From contig PGYA01000005.1 in assembly GCA_002839435.1 (NCBI GenBank), positions 1 to 64,000 on the forward strand: 64,000 bases of DNA. Direction: 5' to 3'. The stretch comes from Candidatus Riflebacteria bacterium HGW-Riflebacteria-2. GTDB lineage: Bacteria; Muiribacteriota; Ozemobacteria; Ozemobacterales; Ozemobacteraceae. The notes below the pieces were generated by a model. That model had not been told where the DNA came from and made no database searches. It saw only the letters and a list, made by a program, of their open reading frames with translations. This document shows positions 42,687-52,587 of this stretch, piece after piece (positions within the stretch are counted from its first letter, which is position 1; the number at the start of each line of letters is the position of its first letter). A program made the position numbers and the translations under genes.

Positions 42687-43781
42687 CTAATTTTCTGCTT
42701 TCTGCGGCTCTGCCAGACGTTCGGCAATGCGCTGCCTGAGAATTTTCAGTCGTTCGAGCTGAATATCGAGCTGTCGGTTCAATTCTTCACATCTGCGGAT
42801 CTGGTCGGGATCTACCGGCATGGCAGTGTTCAGCTGCATTTTTGAATAGGTAAAACGATCTACTGCAGCAGTGAGAACCCCTTCTATTTTGGCGAGGCCC
42901 TGGCGCAGATCGTTTTCGTCATCTGGACTGGTGGGATGTGCCTCGGTCATTTCCATAACCGAACCGCCAAGGCGGTTTAGCAGTTCTTCGACATCTTTCA
43001 TGGCGTTGCTGGCGTCTTCGATGCTGGCCATTTCCTGGGGTTCCATCTGGCCTGAGCTGACACGAGAGTTCGCCATGGTTACGCGGTTATAGGTTTCGGC
43101 GCGATAGCGGGTATCCTCGCCTTTGTGTTCCTTGAAGCCGAGTTCGGGATGTATTGGCATCAGAACGCCGCCGCTGTCAACCGCAGGCGCGTTGTCAGTC
43201 AGCGAAGTGGTTACGACCGGTTCAGCCGCCGTGAAAATAGCCTGCCGGGAACGGTCTTCCTGCCTTAGAACGCCTTTTTCAAGCAGTATGCTTATAGACC
43301 GGAACAGGGTCTCGCGGTCAAGCAGATAGTTTGGATCGAAGCGCCCTCGCGCGCGCGGCAGAAAAGCGCCGCCAACGGTTTCCAAAGGCTTCTTGAAAAC
43401 AGAGTCGTTGCCAATGTCAGCGAAGGCACGTGGTATTCTGGCTACTGTTCCCAGCTGGATACTGAGACGATACATGGCTTCGGCGGCCATTCCGCGCGAT
43501 ATCGGCCAGTCGAGATTATATTGACCATCATCAAACTGGTCGATGAGGCCGCTTTCAACAGCCTCCATCTCGGTAATGTGTCGGTTAAACACACGCTCAT
43601 AAACTGCCAGAACGAAATTATACCGGCTGATTTTGTTCTCCTGAGCGCTCAGGGCTGTTGCCGACAAAGTGATGAATATGGCTAAACATAAGCTTAACGA
43701 TTGCCGATAGCTGAGCTGCCACCTTTTAAGAATGACAGGAGACCTGAATATGTCAGAAACGCGTTCAATAAATTCTTCCAT
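42687..43781 (-). CDS. Exported protein with S-layer-homology-like units and coiled coil
   Basis: The 364-residue protein has a hydrophobic export segment preceded by a 27-residue basic leader (SLSLCLAIFITLSATALSA). Residues about 50-180 contain SLH-like helix pairs (ISRYNFVLAVYERVFNRHI, PISRGMAAEAMYRLSIQLG, LDRETLFRSISILLEKGVL). The C-terminal 120 residues are helical (ASNAMKDVEELLNRLGGSV, RRCEELNRQLDIQLERLKI). SLH units usually bind cell-wall polymers. The ATG at 43781 has ggagggg ahead but lies inside a divergent small gene (32-base overlap). Confidence 0.75.
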   Translation of the reverse strand: MEEFIERVSDIFRSPVILKRWQLSYRQSLSLCLAIFITLSATALSAQENKISRYNFVLAVYERVFNRHITEMEAVESGLIDQFDDGQYNLDWPISRGMAAEAMYRLSIQLGTVARIPRAFADIGNDSVFKKPLETVGGAFLPRARGRFDPNYLLDRETLFRSISILLEKGVLRQEDRSRQAIFTAAEPVVTTSLTDNAPAVDSGGVLMPIHPELGFKEHKGEDTRYRAETYNRVTMANSRVSSGQMEPQEMASIEDASNAMKDVEELLNRLGGSVMEMTEAHPTSPDDENDLRQGLAKIEGVLTAAVDRFTYSKMQLNTAMPVDPDQIRRCEELNRQLDIQLERLKILRQRIAERLAEPQKAEN

Positions 43782-43986
43782 TGCCCCTCCGGAAGACGAA
43801 AAAGTTGTTATGGCTCAGATTCAGAAATATTCTGAACTTACTGAGCGCAGTCTTGACATGATCGAGAAACTTCTTCAACAGGGATACGCCATGAACTCAC
43901 CAGAGGTCAAGCGACTTCAGAACAAACTTCACGATCTCGAAGTCAAAAGTAACTTCTGGCGAACCCGGATGATGAAATACCTGTGA
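43750..43986 (+). CDS. Small helical protein encoded antisense between two genes
   Basis: The 78-residue product (MSETRSINSSIAPPEDEK ... MIEKLLQQGYAM ... LQNKLHDLEVKSNFW) is charged and predicted coiled coil. aggag eight bases before the ATG supports translation; an earlier ATG at 43732 lacks an SD. It overlaps the start of the SLH-like gene by 32 bases and the end of the M48 gene by 90 bases, both on the other strand. It is the only plus-strand candidate in 20 kb. No homologue comes to mind. Confidence 0.55.
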   Translation: MSETRSINSSIAPPEDEKVVMAQIQKYSELTERSLDMIEKLLQQGYAMNSPEVKRLQNKLHDLEVKSNFWRTRMMKYL

Positions 43987-45486
43987 ACCATCGATCAATC
44001 TGATGTTCCATTCAGCTTCGGCAGCTATTGCCGTTGCAAGCACCCAGCGCTGACTGTTAACCGCCATTTTGCCGGTTTCCTGCAGCACCAGAGGGTGTGC
44101 TTTGAGCCAGTCAGGCAGAGAACGATGCAACTCGCCCGCGAGTGTGCCGTTTCCTGCCTTAACTGCTTCATGATACTCTGATATTTTGTTGACGCCACCG
44201 GCCGGCATGGCGGTCAGCAGCAACATAACAAAGCCGGAAGCCAGCATAAAGAAGCGCAGGCGTGATGCGTGGCGTCTAAGGTCGATGATTTTCTGCCGCG
44301 CGTCATCGCGCACCCGCTTTATTCTATCCTGAATCTGCGGATGTGTCAGCAACCAGTCTGGAATAATTGACGGTGGCGGCAGAATTATGCTGTTGAGGGT
44401 TTCGAGAGTAGATGCGAAAATTTCCGGGCTGGTTATCTCGCTGGCAAAGGCGTCAGCCTGAAATTCGCAGTGGCGCGCAAGAGCGGTAAAAGTGACCGAG
44501 AATACGGCAATGAACAGCAGCAGTTCTATGGCCGTATACAGGGTTGAATCCGGGTAATACTGCGGATAATAGAGAAGCAATGACAGCTTGCCGGCAATTG
44601 AGATGAGAATGAGATTGAGAGAGTAAAACATGTAGCTGGTTACATGCCCGAGACGCAGGTGGGCCAGTTCGTGTGCGACAACGCCTTCTATCTGTTGTGG
44701 CGAGAACATGCCAAGCAGATAACGCGTGATGTAGACATAGCGATAACGCGGCAACAGGCCTGCAACGGCAGCGTTTGGCACCGGTTCGTTAAATGTGTTC
44801 CAGATTTTGACTCCGGCTACTTTTGATTCGGCCTTCTCAGACAGGCGTTTAAGCATGTTTTCGAGTTCAGGGTCATCGTTATCTTCCGCTTTCCAGGCCC
44901 AGTTGAACAGCTTTGGCGCCATCAGATAAAGAATAATGAAAAAAAGCGGCGCGGCTGCCATCAGCTTGATTTCTGTCAAAGGCTTAACGCCGCCGCTGCT
45001 GATGTCTTCTATCAGCATCCACAGCATTATTGGTGGAAAAAAGAGAATGGGCACGGTCATGCGGGCTCTGAAAAAGTCGGCGGCGGTCTGCTTTAAGTCG
45101 AGAATAGGCTTGAACAGACGATAAAACTCGAAAAAAACCGGCTTCGCCAGCGCGATATAAAGTGCCAGCGAAAGCATCATTGGCAGTGTCTGTGGCAGGT
45201 TGCTGGCCAGTGCCGGCAGGCTAAGACCGGCCGGGTCAGCCGCAGCCTGCAACAGCAGTATCCAGCCGACCAGTGACCATTGAAAAATTTCCTGTGTCTT
45301 CAAGAACGAGGGTATTCGGCCGGCAGCGACTTCAGCGTCGATGTGATCTGGTAACCAGTGCACCAGAATGAGCAGTGTCAGGTAGCCCCAGATCACCATA
45401 AAGCTTACCGGCGCCATGCTCAGGCTGCCGGCAAAGGTTACGGTACCGTAGGCAAGCACCAGCAGGTGCAGAAACATTGAGATCAT
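43897..45486 (-). CDS. Membrane-bound M48 metallopeptidase
   Basis: The 529-residue protein has several membrane helices in the first 180 residues, then an M48 catalytic domain with HELAH (in VVAHELAHLRLGH, about 268-280) and the downstream Glu ligand in HCEFQADAFASEI. NAAVAGLLPRYRYVYITRYL resembles the substrate-groove strand of HtpX/Ste24-type enzymes. A further hydrophobic segment (LRFFMLASGFVMLLLTAMPA) precedes a 100-residue C-terminal domain. It likely cleaves membrane or envelope proteins. gagg lies before the ATG. The last 90 bases run antisense to the small helical gene. Confidence 0.92.
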   Translation of the reverse strand: MISMFLHLLVLAYGTVTFAGSLSMAPVSFMVIWGYLTLLILVHWLPDHIDAEVAAGRIPSFLKTQEIFQWSLVGWILLLQAAADPAGLSLPALASNLPQTLPMMLSLALYIALAKPVFFEFYRLFKPILDLKQTAADFFRARMTVPILFFPPIMLWMLIEDISSGGVKPLTEIKLMAAAPLFFIILYLMAPKLFNWAWKAEDNDDPELENMLKRLSEKAESKVAGVKIWNTFNEPVPNAAVAGLLPRYRYVYITRYLLGMFSPQQIEGVVAHELAHLRLGHVTSYMFYSLNLILISIAGKLSLLLYYPQYYPDSTLYTAIELLLFIAVFSVTFTALARHCEFQADAFASEITSPEIFASTLETLNSIILPPPSIIPDWLLTHPQIQDRIKRVRDDARQKIIDLRRHASRLRFFMLASGFVMLLLTAMPAGGVNKISEYHEAVKAGNGTLAGELHRSLPDWLKAHPLVLQETGKMAVNSQRWVLATAIAAEAEWNIRLIDGSQVFHHPGSPEVTFDFEIVKFVLKSLDLW

Positions 45487-45520
45487 TGCTGCCTCAGTTC
45501 TTTGATATGGCTGAAAATCG

Positions 45521-46777
45521 TCAGGTCTTGCGTTCTTTCTTTTTGGCAGCCGGGAAAAGGATATTGTTGAGAATCAGACGATACCCCGGACTGTTTTTGT
45601 GCAATTCAAGACGGGTCGGGCCTTCGCCGACTATGTGACTGACATCGGCCGGGTCATGCCCACCGTAGAAGCTGAAAAAGCCTTTGCCGAGGTCGCCGCG
45701 CAGGTATTTAACCGAAACGCCGTCGTTGTTTTCACCCATGATTACAATGTATGGCTTGATCAGTGACTTGCGAAAAGCTGTGGTCTGGCCGAAAAATCCA
45801 TCGACGACGTTGCGATGGTTCTGGGTAAGCATGGTTGGAATCGGGTCGACCTTGGCGGCAAACTCGAACAGCTTGAAAGAACCCGTTTCTCCGGTGTAAT
45901 TGTTCGAAACGTCTATGTCAGAGAATTCGTAGATCATCGGGTCGGTGATCAATTTGAAATCAGTGAAAGCGAGAGATTGCGAGTAGTCGAGTTTGCTCTG
46001 GGCAAGCGGGTCTGGGTCATCACCGTCAAGTTCTTTCGCGACAATGTCGATACCGTTGGCGGCAAGCGCTATATCAAGACTGTCAGCGGCAGAGCACATG
46101 GCAAAGAGAAAGCCGCCGTCGAGCACAAATTTTTTGATGCCGCGCGCTACCGCGAGTTTAAGCTCGCTGACCTTTTTGTAGCCATATTTTTGCGCCTCGA
46201 GCTGGGCGCGGGTAACCTGTTTGCGATACCAGTCGACAAAGCGGAACGACCCATAGAACTTGCCGAACTGCCCGGTAAAGTCTTCGTGGTGCAGGTGAAT
46301 CCAGTCATATTTGGCTATATCACCATTGATAACCTCTTTGTCATAAAACTTGTCGAATGGTATCTCGGAATAGGTCAGTACGAGGGTTACCGCGTCGTCC
46401 CAGGGTTCTGAGTAGTCTGGCGAGTAGACTGCTACTTTGGGAGCTTTCTCCAGCAGAACTCTTTCCATGTTTTCTTCTTCAATCAGTGCGTAAATACTGT
46501 TTACTTCGCCACTGCCGACAGGTTGCACGCTGACGCCAGCAGTGCGTGCCCGCTGTCGGATTTCTTCGAGGTCTTCGGCCAGAAATGCACCGCCGCGGTA
46601 ATTCAAAAGCCACTCAACGTCGGTGCCGGTTTTTTCGAGTATCCAGTAGGTTACGCCGTAGGCGCGCAGATGGTCATTCTGTTCGTCATCCATCGGGATC
46701 AGCAGTTTCTGTGCCGAAGCTGGCAGGCAGATGAGGCAGATTACAATCAACAACCAGATATATCCGTAATTTCTCAT
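45521..46777 (-). CDS. Conserved exported protein, often mis-named asparagine synthetase B
   Basis: The 418-residue protein has a signal peptide (GYIWLLIVICLICLPASA) then LLIPMDDEQNDHLRAYGVTY and VEWLLNYRGGAF, a signature I recall from Bacteroidetes-type proteins labelled asparagine synthetase B. No glutamine amidotransferase or synthetase motif is visible, so that label is unsupported. The middle (GIKKFVLDGGFLFAMCSAAD) resembles ThuA/GATase-like Rossmann folds as in DUF4159 proteins. Its ATG overlaps the TPR gene stop (ATGA). It belongs to the MoxR block; its function is unknown. Confidence 0.75.
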   Translation of the reverse strand: MRNYGYIWLLIVICLICLPASAQKLLIPMDDEQNDHLRAYGVTYWILEKTGTDVEWLLNYRGGAFLAEDLEEIRQRARTAGVSVQPVGSGEVNSIYALIEEENMERVLLEKAPKVAVYSPDYSEPWDDAVTLVLTYSEIPFDKFYDKEVINGDIAKYDWIHLHHEDFTGQFGKFYGSFRFVDWYRKQVTRAQLEAQKYGYKKVSELKLAVARGIKKFVLDGGFLFAMCSAADSLDIALAANGIDIVAKELDGDDPDPLAQSKLDYSQSLAFTDFKLITDPMIYEFSDIDVSNNYTGETGSFKLFEFAAKVDPIPTMLTQNHRNVVDGFFGQTTAFRKSLIKPYIVIMGENNDGVSVKYLRGDLGKGFFSFYGGHDPADVSHIVGEGPTRLELHKNSPGYRLILNNILFPAAKKKERKT

Positions 46778-49152
46778 CTGTTTTTCTCCTGTTCAGCTTT
46801 ATAGAAAAGAATCTTTTTGAATCTGCCGCTACGCAGATCCGATGGGAATTTGTCGATGAAGGTTTGTAGATGCTCGCGAATCTCTTCCTGAGAGGCAGAT
46901 TTGCGTTTCATCAACTGCCACTTCAATTCCCACAGGTCAGCGGTTTTGTGACTTTCGGGTTTTTCCCTGGCGTATTTGTCTATTTCAGCAATCAACGAAG
47001 TTGGCTCGCTGTCATGCTCCTGCAGTTGTATTATTTCGGCGCGCATCTCGTCGATAACTGCTGATGCCGAAGCATTAGCCGCGATCGCTTTTTGCAGCTC
47101 ATCGCGGGCCGCCTCAGTCTGACCTGTCATGGCAAGACGTTCAGCTTTGAGGGCACTGTTCAGCAGCCCAAAATCACCGGTTGATCGGCGGGTAATAAAG
47201 TTAGCCATTTCGAGAGCGTCGTTAACCCACTCAGACTCGGAAAACTCGTCAATGATGATTTTTAATTCCTGCAGCGCGTTCTGATGATCGCCTTTGTGCG
47301 CATGCAGTCGCGCCCGTTCAAGATGGATGAGTGCCTGAAAGTCAGATTCTGAAATCGGGTCACCCGAGAAAATATCCTGGTTGGCACGTTTTATAATTTC
47401 TTCATTCTGCTTGAGCAGTTCAAGCGCGGTCGTGTAATTTTCTTCGAAAATCATGATTCTGGCTTTGATAATAGCGGCCTGTACTGCCAGATCAGGCACT
47501 GCCCGCATCAGATCAGTCTGTAAAATTTTATCAAGAAATTCATGCGCGGCCCGTTTATCGTTTAATTCATACAGGGCATATTCAGCCAGTTTTATCAGCA
47601 GACGAGACTTGAGGTTCGCATCAGCTACGCTTTTCCGTTCTGCTACTTCTTTTGCCGCGGTGTAGGCTTCTGCGCGCCAGACATGATCGTTGGGGCCCAT
47701 CTCGAGCAGCAACATGGCAAGGCGCAGTGCCAGACCAGTATCTGTTCGCGATTGCATAACCATGCGGGTGATGACAAAATGAAATTCGCCCGGCAGCAAC
47801 AGTGCTTCCTGATTCAGGCGTTCGTAAAACACAGCATCGAGATTGCCAGCCGATCCGCGCACTATTTCGCTTACTTCCTGCAGATCTTGCGTGTTTGCCC
47901 GGCGAAAATACAGTTCGAGTAGAGCCTGTAGAATCGCGAGATTGTAACTGCTCTGCTGACGCATCCTTTTCAGGCCATCCTCAAGATTAAAGCCCTTTTC
48001 ATGCGCATTATAAAGCTTTTCGAAGACTTCATGACGGTAAAAGCCTTCGCCAAGAACTTTGAGATATTCTTCCAGCGCTTCGTCACTACGGCCAAGTGCA
48101 TCGAGAACACTGGCATATTCTTCCGCAAACATCGTTGGTTGTTGCAGTGTTTTGCGGGCCTCGTTGAAGCCTTGCAGCGCTTCGTCATACAGCTGGTGTT
48201 CGATGAGAACTGTGGTGTAGTCCTGATAGAATTCGCGGCGTTGCATGAAAGGATATTTGAGCGGGCTGCGCCAGGTTTCCATAGCGGCAGCCTTGTTTTT
48301 CTGCATGAACTGGCAGTGTCCGAGCCAGCGCAGTGTGTTCCAGTCGTCGGGGATGATCTTGAGAAGCAGTGTCAGACTGCTTTGCGCTTCGGCAAACTGG
48401 CCGAGCGAAATCTGCAGGTCGGCAAGTTTACGCAATAAAACCGGGTGTTCTTTTACTTCCGCAGTCTGCGCAAGCACTTCAACTGCTTTGTCCTTGCGTC
48501 CAAGCGCGAGATGGCAGTCTGACATGTAGTCGGCGTAAACCGTGCTGCGCCAGCGCGCGCGCCGACTCTCGATCACCTGCATGAGCTTTTCGATTTCGCC
48601 ACTGCGCAGAGCCAGTTCCAGCAGGTCCTTGAAAGCTTCCGGCGCTGATTGTGTTTGTTCCATGATCGACTCTAGCAGCAGCCAGGCCTCGTCTTTGCGG
48701 CCTGATTGCAGGTAAAACCTGGCCAGTTGCCGGCTCAAAAACACATCCTGCGGGGCTTCGCGGCGCCACTCTTCAATCAGCTCGACACCCTGCCTGAAGC
48801 GCTGGGTTTCGTGAAGAATATCAAGTATCTGCTGCTGGGCGTAGCGTACATTGTCGGGTGACTTGTCGTTGCGAATAATCTCTTTTAATATGTCGATCGC
48901 TTCGTCATATTGCCTGGTGTCACGCAGTATACTCGCGAGCTGGCGGCGGGCCAACATAACATGAATGTCTTCAGGGTATTTTTCGATTAGCTCACGAAAC
49001 TGCTGGTCAGCAGCGCTAAGCCGGCGCATGCGCAAAAGATTCATGGCATTCTGATAGAGCGCCGCGGCATCGGGATTGAAGCCGACTGCCTGCGCCAGCA
49101 GCAGCGTGCCCAGCATTACAGCTGCCAGGGTAATCAGCAGAATTTTTTTCAT
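46774..49152 (-). CDS. Large exported TPR protein
   Basis: The 792-residue protein has a signal peptide (KKILLITLAAVMLGTLLLAQ) and tetratricopeptide-type helices throughout (NAMNLLRMRRLSAADQQFRE, FLSRQLARFYLQSGRKDEAW, TLRWLGHCQFMQKNKAAAME). It should be periplasmic and act as a protein-binding scaffold; BatE-like TPR proteins often sit in Bat operons. Its start overlaps the DUF4175 stop by one base (TGATG), showing tight coupling. Confidence 0.9.
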   Translation of the reverse strand: MKKILLITLAAVMLGTLLLAQAVGFNPDAAALYQNAMNLLRMRRLSAADQQFRELIEKYPEDIHVMLARRQLASILRDTRQYDEAIDILKEIIRNDKSPDNVRYAQQQILDILHETQRFRQGVELIEEWRREAPQDVFLSRQLARFYLQSGRKDEAWLLLESIMEQTQSAPEAFKDLLELALRSGEIEKLMQVIESRRARWRSTVYADYMSDCHLALGRKDKAVEVLAQTAEVKEHPVLLRKLADLQISLGQFAEAQSSLTLLLKIIPDDWNTLRWLGHCQFMQKNKAAAMETWRSPLKYPFMQRREFYQDYTTVLIEHQLYDEALQGFNEARKTLQQPTMFAEEYASVLDALGRSDEALEEYLKVLGEGFYRHEVFEKLYNAHEKGFNLEDGLKRMRQQSSYNLAILQALLELYFRRANTQDLQEVSEIVRGSAGNLDAVFYERLNQEALLLPGEFHFVITRMVMQSRTDTGLALRLAMLLLEMGPNDHVWRAEAYTAAKEVAERKSVADANLKSRLLIKLAEYALYELNDKRAAHEFLDKILQTDLMRAVPDLAVQAAIIKARIMIFEENYTTALELLKQNEEIIKRANQDIFSGDPISESDFQALIHLERARLHAHKGDHQNALQELKIIIDEFSESEWVNDALEMANFITRRSTGDFGLLNSALKAERLAMTGQTEAARDELQKAIAANASASAVIDEMRAEIIQLQEHDSEPTSLIAEIDKYAREKPESHKTADLWELKWQLMKRKSASQEEIREHLQTFIDKFPSDLRSGRFKKILFYKAEQEKNR

Positions 49153-52100
49153 CAGTTACCCCCGTATATGTTGAGCGATTTGAAGTAATCGTTCAGCATT
49201 GGCTTGTAGGCCTCGGGAAACTCTTCTTTGAGATCGCCGAGAAAATCTCTGCTCAGGTCGCGGGTGTCGCTGCCAATCTCGCCAAGAGGCTTGTCTGGTT
49301 GCTGTTGTTTGATCACCTCAGCCTGGCGAGCCTTGCGTTCTTCGCTTTCTTCATCGCGATCCTTGATCGCTTTCTGAGCGCGCAGCATACGGTCGTAAAT
49401 CGACTTCTGTTTTTCGGCAACCTTGCGCCGCAGTTCGGGGTCGAGAATCTCTGTTTCGAGATCCTGCATGTCGTCAATAACGTCGTCGAGCCGACCGAGC
49501 GAGTTCATCTGCTGCCGACTTTCGCGCATAAGCTGTTCGAGAGCTTCTCTGACCTTGCGCTGTTCCATTGCCATGCGCTGCAGTTCTTCAAGGCTCTGCT
49601 GGTTCTGTGGCGACATCTGCCGCTGCATCTGTTGGTATAGGCTGAGCTGGCGTCTGGTCAGATCTTTGAACTGCTGCAGCGCATCCATCGGGTTCGACGA
49701 TCCCGATGAGCCTGACTGATCTTGAGCTTTCATCAATTCTATCGCGAGCTGGTTGAAGCGCCTGATTATTTCGAGCTGATCCTGGCGCGACGGGCTGAGG
49801 GCGCGGTCTTCAAGATTTTTTACAATGGCCGAAAACAGGGGTTGGGTGCCATTGATTGGTTCAATAGCAGCAGGGTCAACGGCAAAGCTGCTTCGCACAT
49901 ACTGTTCGAGGTCGTTGCCAAGTTCGCTGCCCTGCTGCTTGACCAGCACCTGCAGCAGCGAAACCTGATCGATCAGGCCTTCAATTTCAGGGCGCTGTCC
50001 ACGCATAAACTGTTCGGGCAGTTCTTCTATTTCACGGTAGAGCATCTCCTGGTCGTGTGATACCCGCAGTGCGCGCCTGATAAAGGCCGACAGATCTATC
50101 TGCGGCGGTGCGCCGCCAGAGCACTGCTGGCAGATCTGCTGGGAATCCTTTTTCAGAGATTCCAGGAATTTCAGCATATTCTGCTGGTTCTGCTGCGCCG
50201 AATCGAGATCTTTTTTCTGCATGTCTTTTTTGATATCTTCGCTGCGCTGCTGGTAGTTCTCTTTCTGCATGCGGTCGCGAATGTTCTTGACGTCTTCAAG
50301 CAGCGGATTCTGTTGAAAATCGTCCTGTTTACGGTTTTTGGTAATCTCTTCTGACTGTTTCTGCAGCTGTTCGAGCTCCTGACCTATCTTTTCCTGCTGA
50401 TCGGCAAGATCGTTGAGCTGCGATTCTTCTTCGGCGGTGAGGCCTTCTTTTTCCATTTTTTCTTTCAAGGCGGCAGTCTCAGAAGCGATCTGTTCCTGGC
50501 GGCGAAGCAGGTCTTCAATGGCAAGCGCCAGTGAATTGACCTTCTGTTGTTCGCGAACCTGCGTCAGCAGATCGATGGTGCGGTCAAGGTTTTTCAGGTA
50601 TTCTTCCATCTTGAAGGCTTCTTCGTATTTTTCGATATCTTTTGGATCGATTTTAAGGTCTTTGAGCGATTCTCTGAGTTGCTCCATCATGCGTTTGGTT
50701 TCGTCGTCGAGAACTTCGTTGAGCAGTTCGCTGACTTTCTGCATGCGCTCGAGTGCTTCTGGTGAGCTCAACGGATTGTTTTCCATGTTTTCCTGAAGCT
50801 TCTTGAAGGCCTCGAGTATTTCCTGGGCTTCCTGCTGACTTTTTTCACCTTGCTGAATCGCCTTTTCGACAGCCTGGGAAGCCTCAAAATCGAGTTTCTC
50901 TTCGTGCTTAATCTGTTCGTAGGCTTTCATCAGAGCTTCGCGGCGCATCTTCTGGTTTTCCATATACTCTTCGAGTTTCTGGTTAACTTCGCCCTGTGAC
51001 ATTTCTTCGCCGCGATACATGTCGTACATCGAGGGCATGTTGATAAAATAGGTCGCGGTTGTTGCCACATTGGGTTGTGGCTGGCAGGCATCTTCGGCCT
51101 GCACAAAGTAGCTGATTTTTGTGCCGGGCTGCAGGGCCAGCGTGTCGAGCATCCACGGAAACTCAACCTCGTATTCAGGCACCGGTTTGAAATTTGGTTT
51201 CAGGTTCTGCGGAATCAACGCGTTGCGGTCGCCGACTTTGAAGTAGAGAATTGTCGCTTTGACGCCGTAGTCATCGCGCGCTACCACCTTTATATCAAGG
51301 CGGCGGCTGGTCGGGAAAGGCACATCTTGAGCTGGTTTTAGCATTTCGATAGTCGGCGGGCCATCGTGTGCGGCGGTGATAGTATAAGATACCGGTTTTT
51401 CGTTGCGCAGACCCATTTCGTTTTCAAGATAGGCGGCAAAGCTTGTCGTTGTTGCTACTTCAAGTTCGTAAGCGAAGCGGTTGCGATTGACGATTTCGCA
51501 GGTTTGAGTAGCACCTGGAGACAGAATAACCCCGGCAGAAGCGAGATTCTGGTCAGCTGTTATTTCTATTTTAACGCGGCTGCCGGCCAGCACAGTTGTA
51601 TCGCCGTTGTTTTCCGGCAGTTTTGTCGGTTCCGTAGCTATATAGGCCGGTTGAAAAAGAGTCAGCTGCATGCTTTTTACCTGCGGCCGCGGCATGACTT
51701 TGATCGAGTAACGCAGGGTGCTGAACTTTTCGCAGGTGACGCGGTAGTCGATTGATTCCTGCAGGCTGTTTAGCGTGTAGACAAAGCGGCTTTCGCTGGC
51801 AGTCGCGTCAGGATACATTTCCACCCGGCTGCCTTCGAGCTTATCGGGGTCGAAAAGCTCGAGAATTATCGGTTCGCTGGTCTGGCGCGAAGGCTGCGCC
51901 GAAATTTCGAGGCTTTCGCCCATGGCTACCAGCGCGTGTTCAGGCCTGACAATTATTTCGAGAGTTGACCATGGTGCGATGGGTCGCAGCGGAAACAGCA
52001 GGCGCCCTGCGCCGGTAAGCACTTCGACCGGTGACAGGAAATACCAGACTGCTGTCAACATCATGAAAAACAGCATGGTAAAAGCCGAGCGCCGGCGTGA

Positions 52101-52580
52101 GAACGCCTTGAGCGAGTGCCTTACGTCTTCATGCTGCAGTTGCTCGGCCGCATGCGCGATAGTGATGCGCCGCATGGTTTCTGAGGTTCGGCTGTCAGCG
52201 GCCGGCCGCGTTGCGTCGCAGAATTCGATGGCGCTTGACAGGCCTGATTTGAATTTTCCCGTCGTCTCTTCGATTTCGACTGCGAGACCGGTGTCGGGCG
52301 GCGGATGCAGTATCGCTTTGCCGGCATGCAACAGCCACCACAGCAGTAGCCAGTATAGTGCCAGCGCGAGCAGCCAGCGCACTGCTTCCGACTGCAGGGG
52401 CGTGCGTTCAGCCAGCATGAAGACTAACAACAACATGAAGAAAGAAACCAGTGCCCAGAATGCGCACGACATGACCACTCGCAGTTGTCGCCCATATCTG
52501 TATGAGTTGAGCGTCTGCTTGAGCTGATCGCGCCGTTGCTGATAGTTTTTGAGCAGCTGGTTCAGGTTTTCGTTGTGCAT
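49152..52580 (-). CDS. DUF4175-family membrane protein with long coiled coil
   Basis: The 1142-residue protein has three N-terminal membrane helices (about 35-56, 68-86, 166-184), a beta-rich extracytoplasmic part (about 190-515 with IEITADQNLASAGVILSPG, VEFPWMLDTLALQPGTKISY) and a very long Glu/Gln/Lys-rich coiled coil (about 530-1080) with many LQ/QE/EQ repeats. This is the DUF4175 architecture found beside MoxR/vWA genes. Its role is unknown; a structural or spacer function across the periplasm is plausible. gagg lies before the ATG. Confidence 0.88.
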   Translation of the reverse strand: MHNENLNQLLKNYQQRRDQLKQTLNSYRYGRQLRVVMSCAFWALVSFFMLLLVFMLAERTPLQSEAVRWLLALALYWLLLWWLLHAGKAILHPPPDTGLAVEIEETTGKFKSGLSSAIEFCDATRPAADSRTSETMRRITIAHAAEQLQHEDVRHSLKAFSRRRSAFTMLFFMMLTAVWYFLSPVEVLTGAGRLLFPLRPIAPWSTLEIIVRPEHALVAMGESLEISAQPSRQTSEPIILELFDPDKLEGSRVEMYPDATASESRFVYTLNSLQESIDYRVTCEKFSTLRYSIKVMPRPQVKSMQLTLFQPAYIATEPTKLPENNGDTTVLAGSRVKIEITADQNLASAGVILSPGATQTCEIVNRNRFAYELEVATTTSFAAYLENEMGLRNEKPVSYTITAAHDGPPTIEMLKPAQDVPFPTSRRLDIKVVARDDYGVKATILYFKVGDRNALIPQNLKPNFKPVPEYEVEFPWMLDTLALQPGTKISYFVQAEDACQPQPNVATTATYFINMPSMYDMYRGEEMSQGEVNQKLEEYMENQKMRREALMKAYEQIKHEEKLDFEASQAVEKAIQQGEKSQQEAQEILEAFKKLQENMENNPLSSPEALERMQKVSELLNEVLDDETKRMMEQLRESLKDLKIDPKDIEKYEEAFKMEEYLKNLDRTIDLLTQVREQQKVNSLALAIEDLLRRQEQIASETAALKEKMEKEGLTAEEESQLNDLADQQEKIGQELEQLQKQSEEITKNRKQDDFQQNPLLEDVKNIRDRMQKENYQQRSEDIKKDMQKKDLDSAQQNQQNMLKFLESLKKDSQQICQQCSGGAPPQIDLSAFIRRALRVSHDQEMLYREIEELPEQFMRGQRPEIEGLIDQVSLLQVLVKQQGSELGNDLEQYVRSSFAVDPAAIEPINGTQPLFSAIVKNLEDRALSPSRQDQLEIIRRFNQLAIELMKAQDQSGSSGSSNPMDALQQFKDLTRRQLSLYQQMQRQMSPQNQQSLEELQRMAMEQRKVREALEQLMRESRQQMNSLGRLDDVIDDMQDLETEILDPELRRKVAEKQKSIYDRMLRAQKAIKDRDEESEERKARQAEVIKQQQPDKPLGEIGSDTRDLSRDFLGDLKEEFPEAYKPMLNDYFKSLNIYGGN

Positions 52581-52587
52581 GCTTGCC

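Noticed and set aside
45521..46777. Asparagine synthetase function for the exported conserved protein
   Set aside because: It has a signal peptide and lacks the N-terminal catalytic Cys and the ATP-pyrophosphatase SGGxDS motif.
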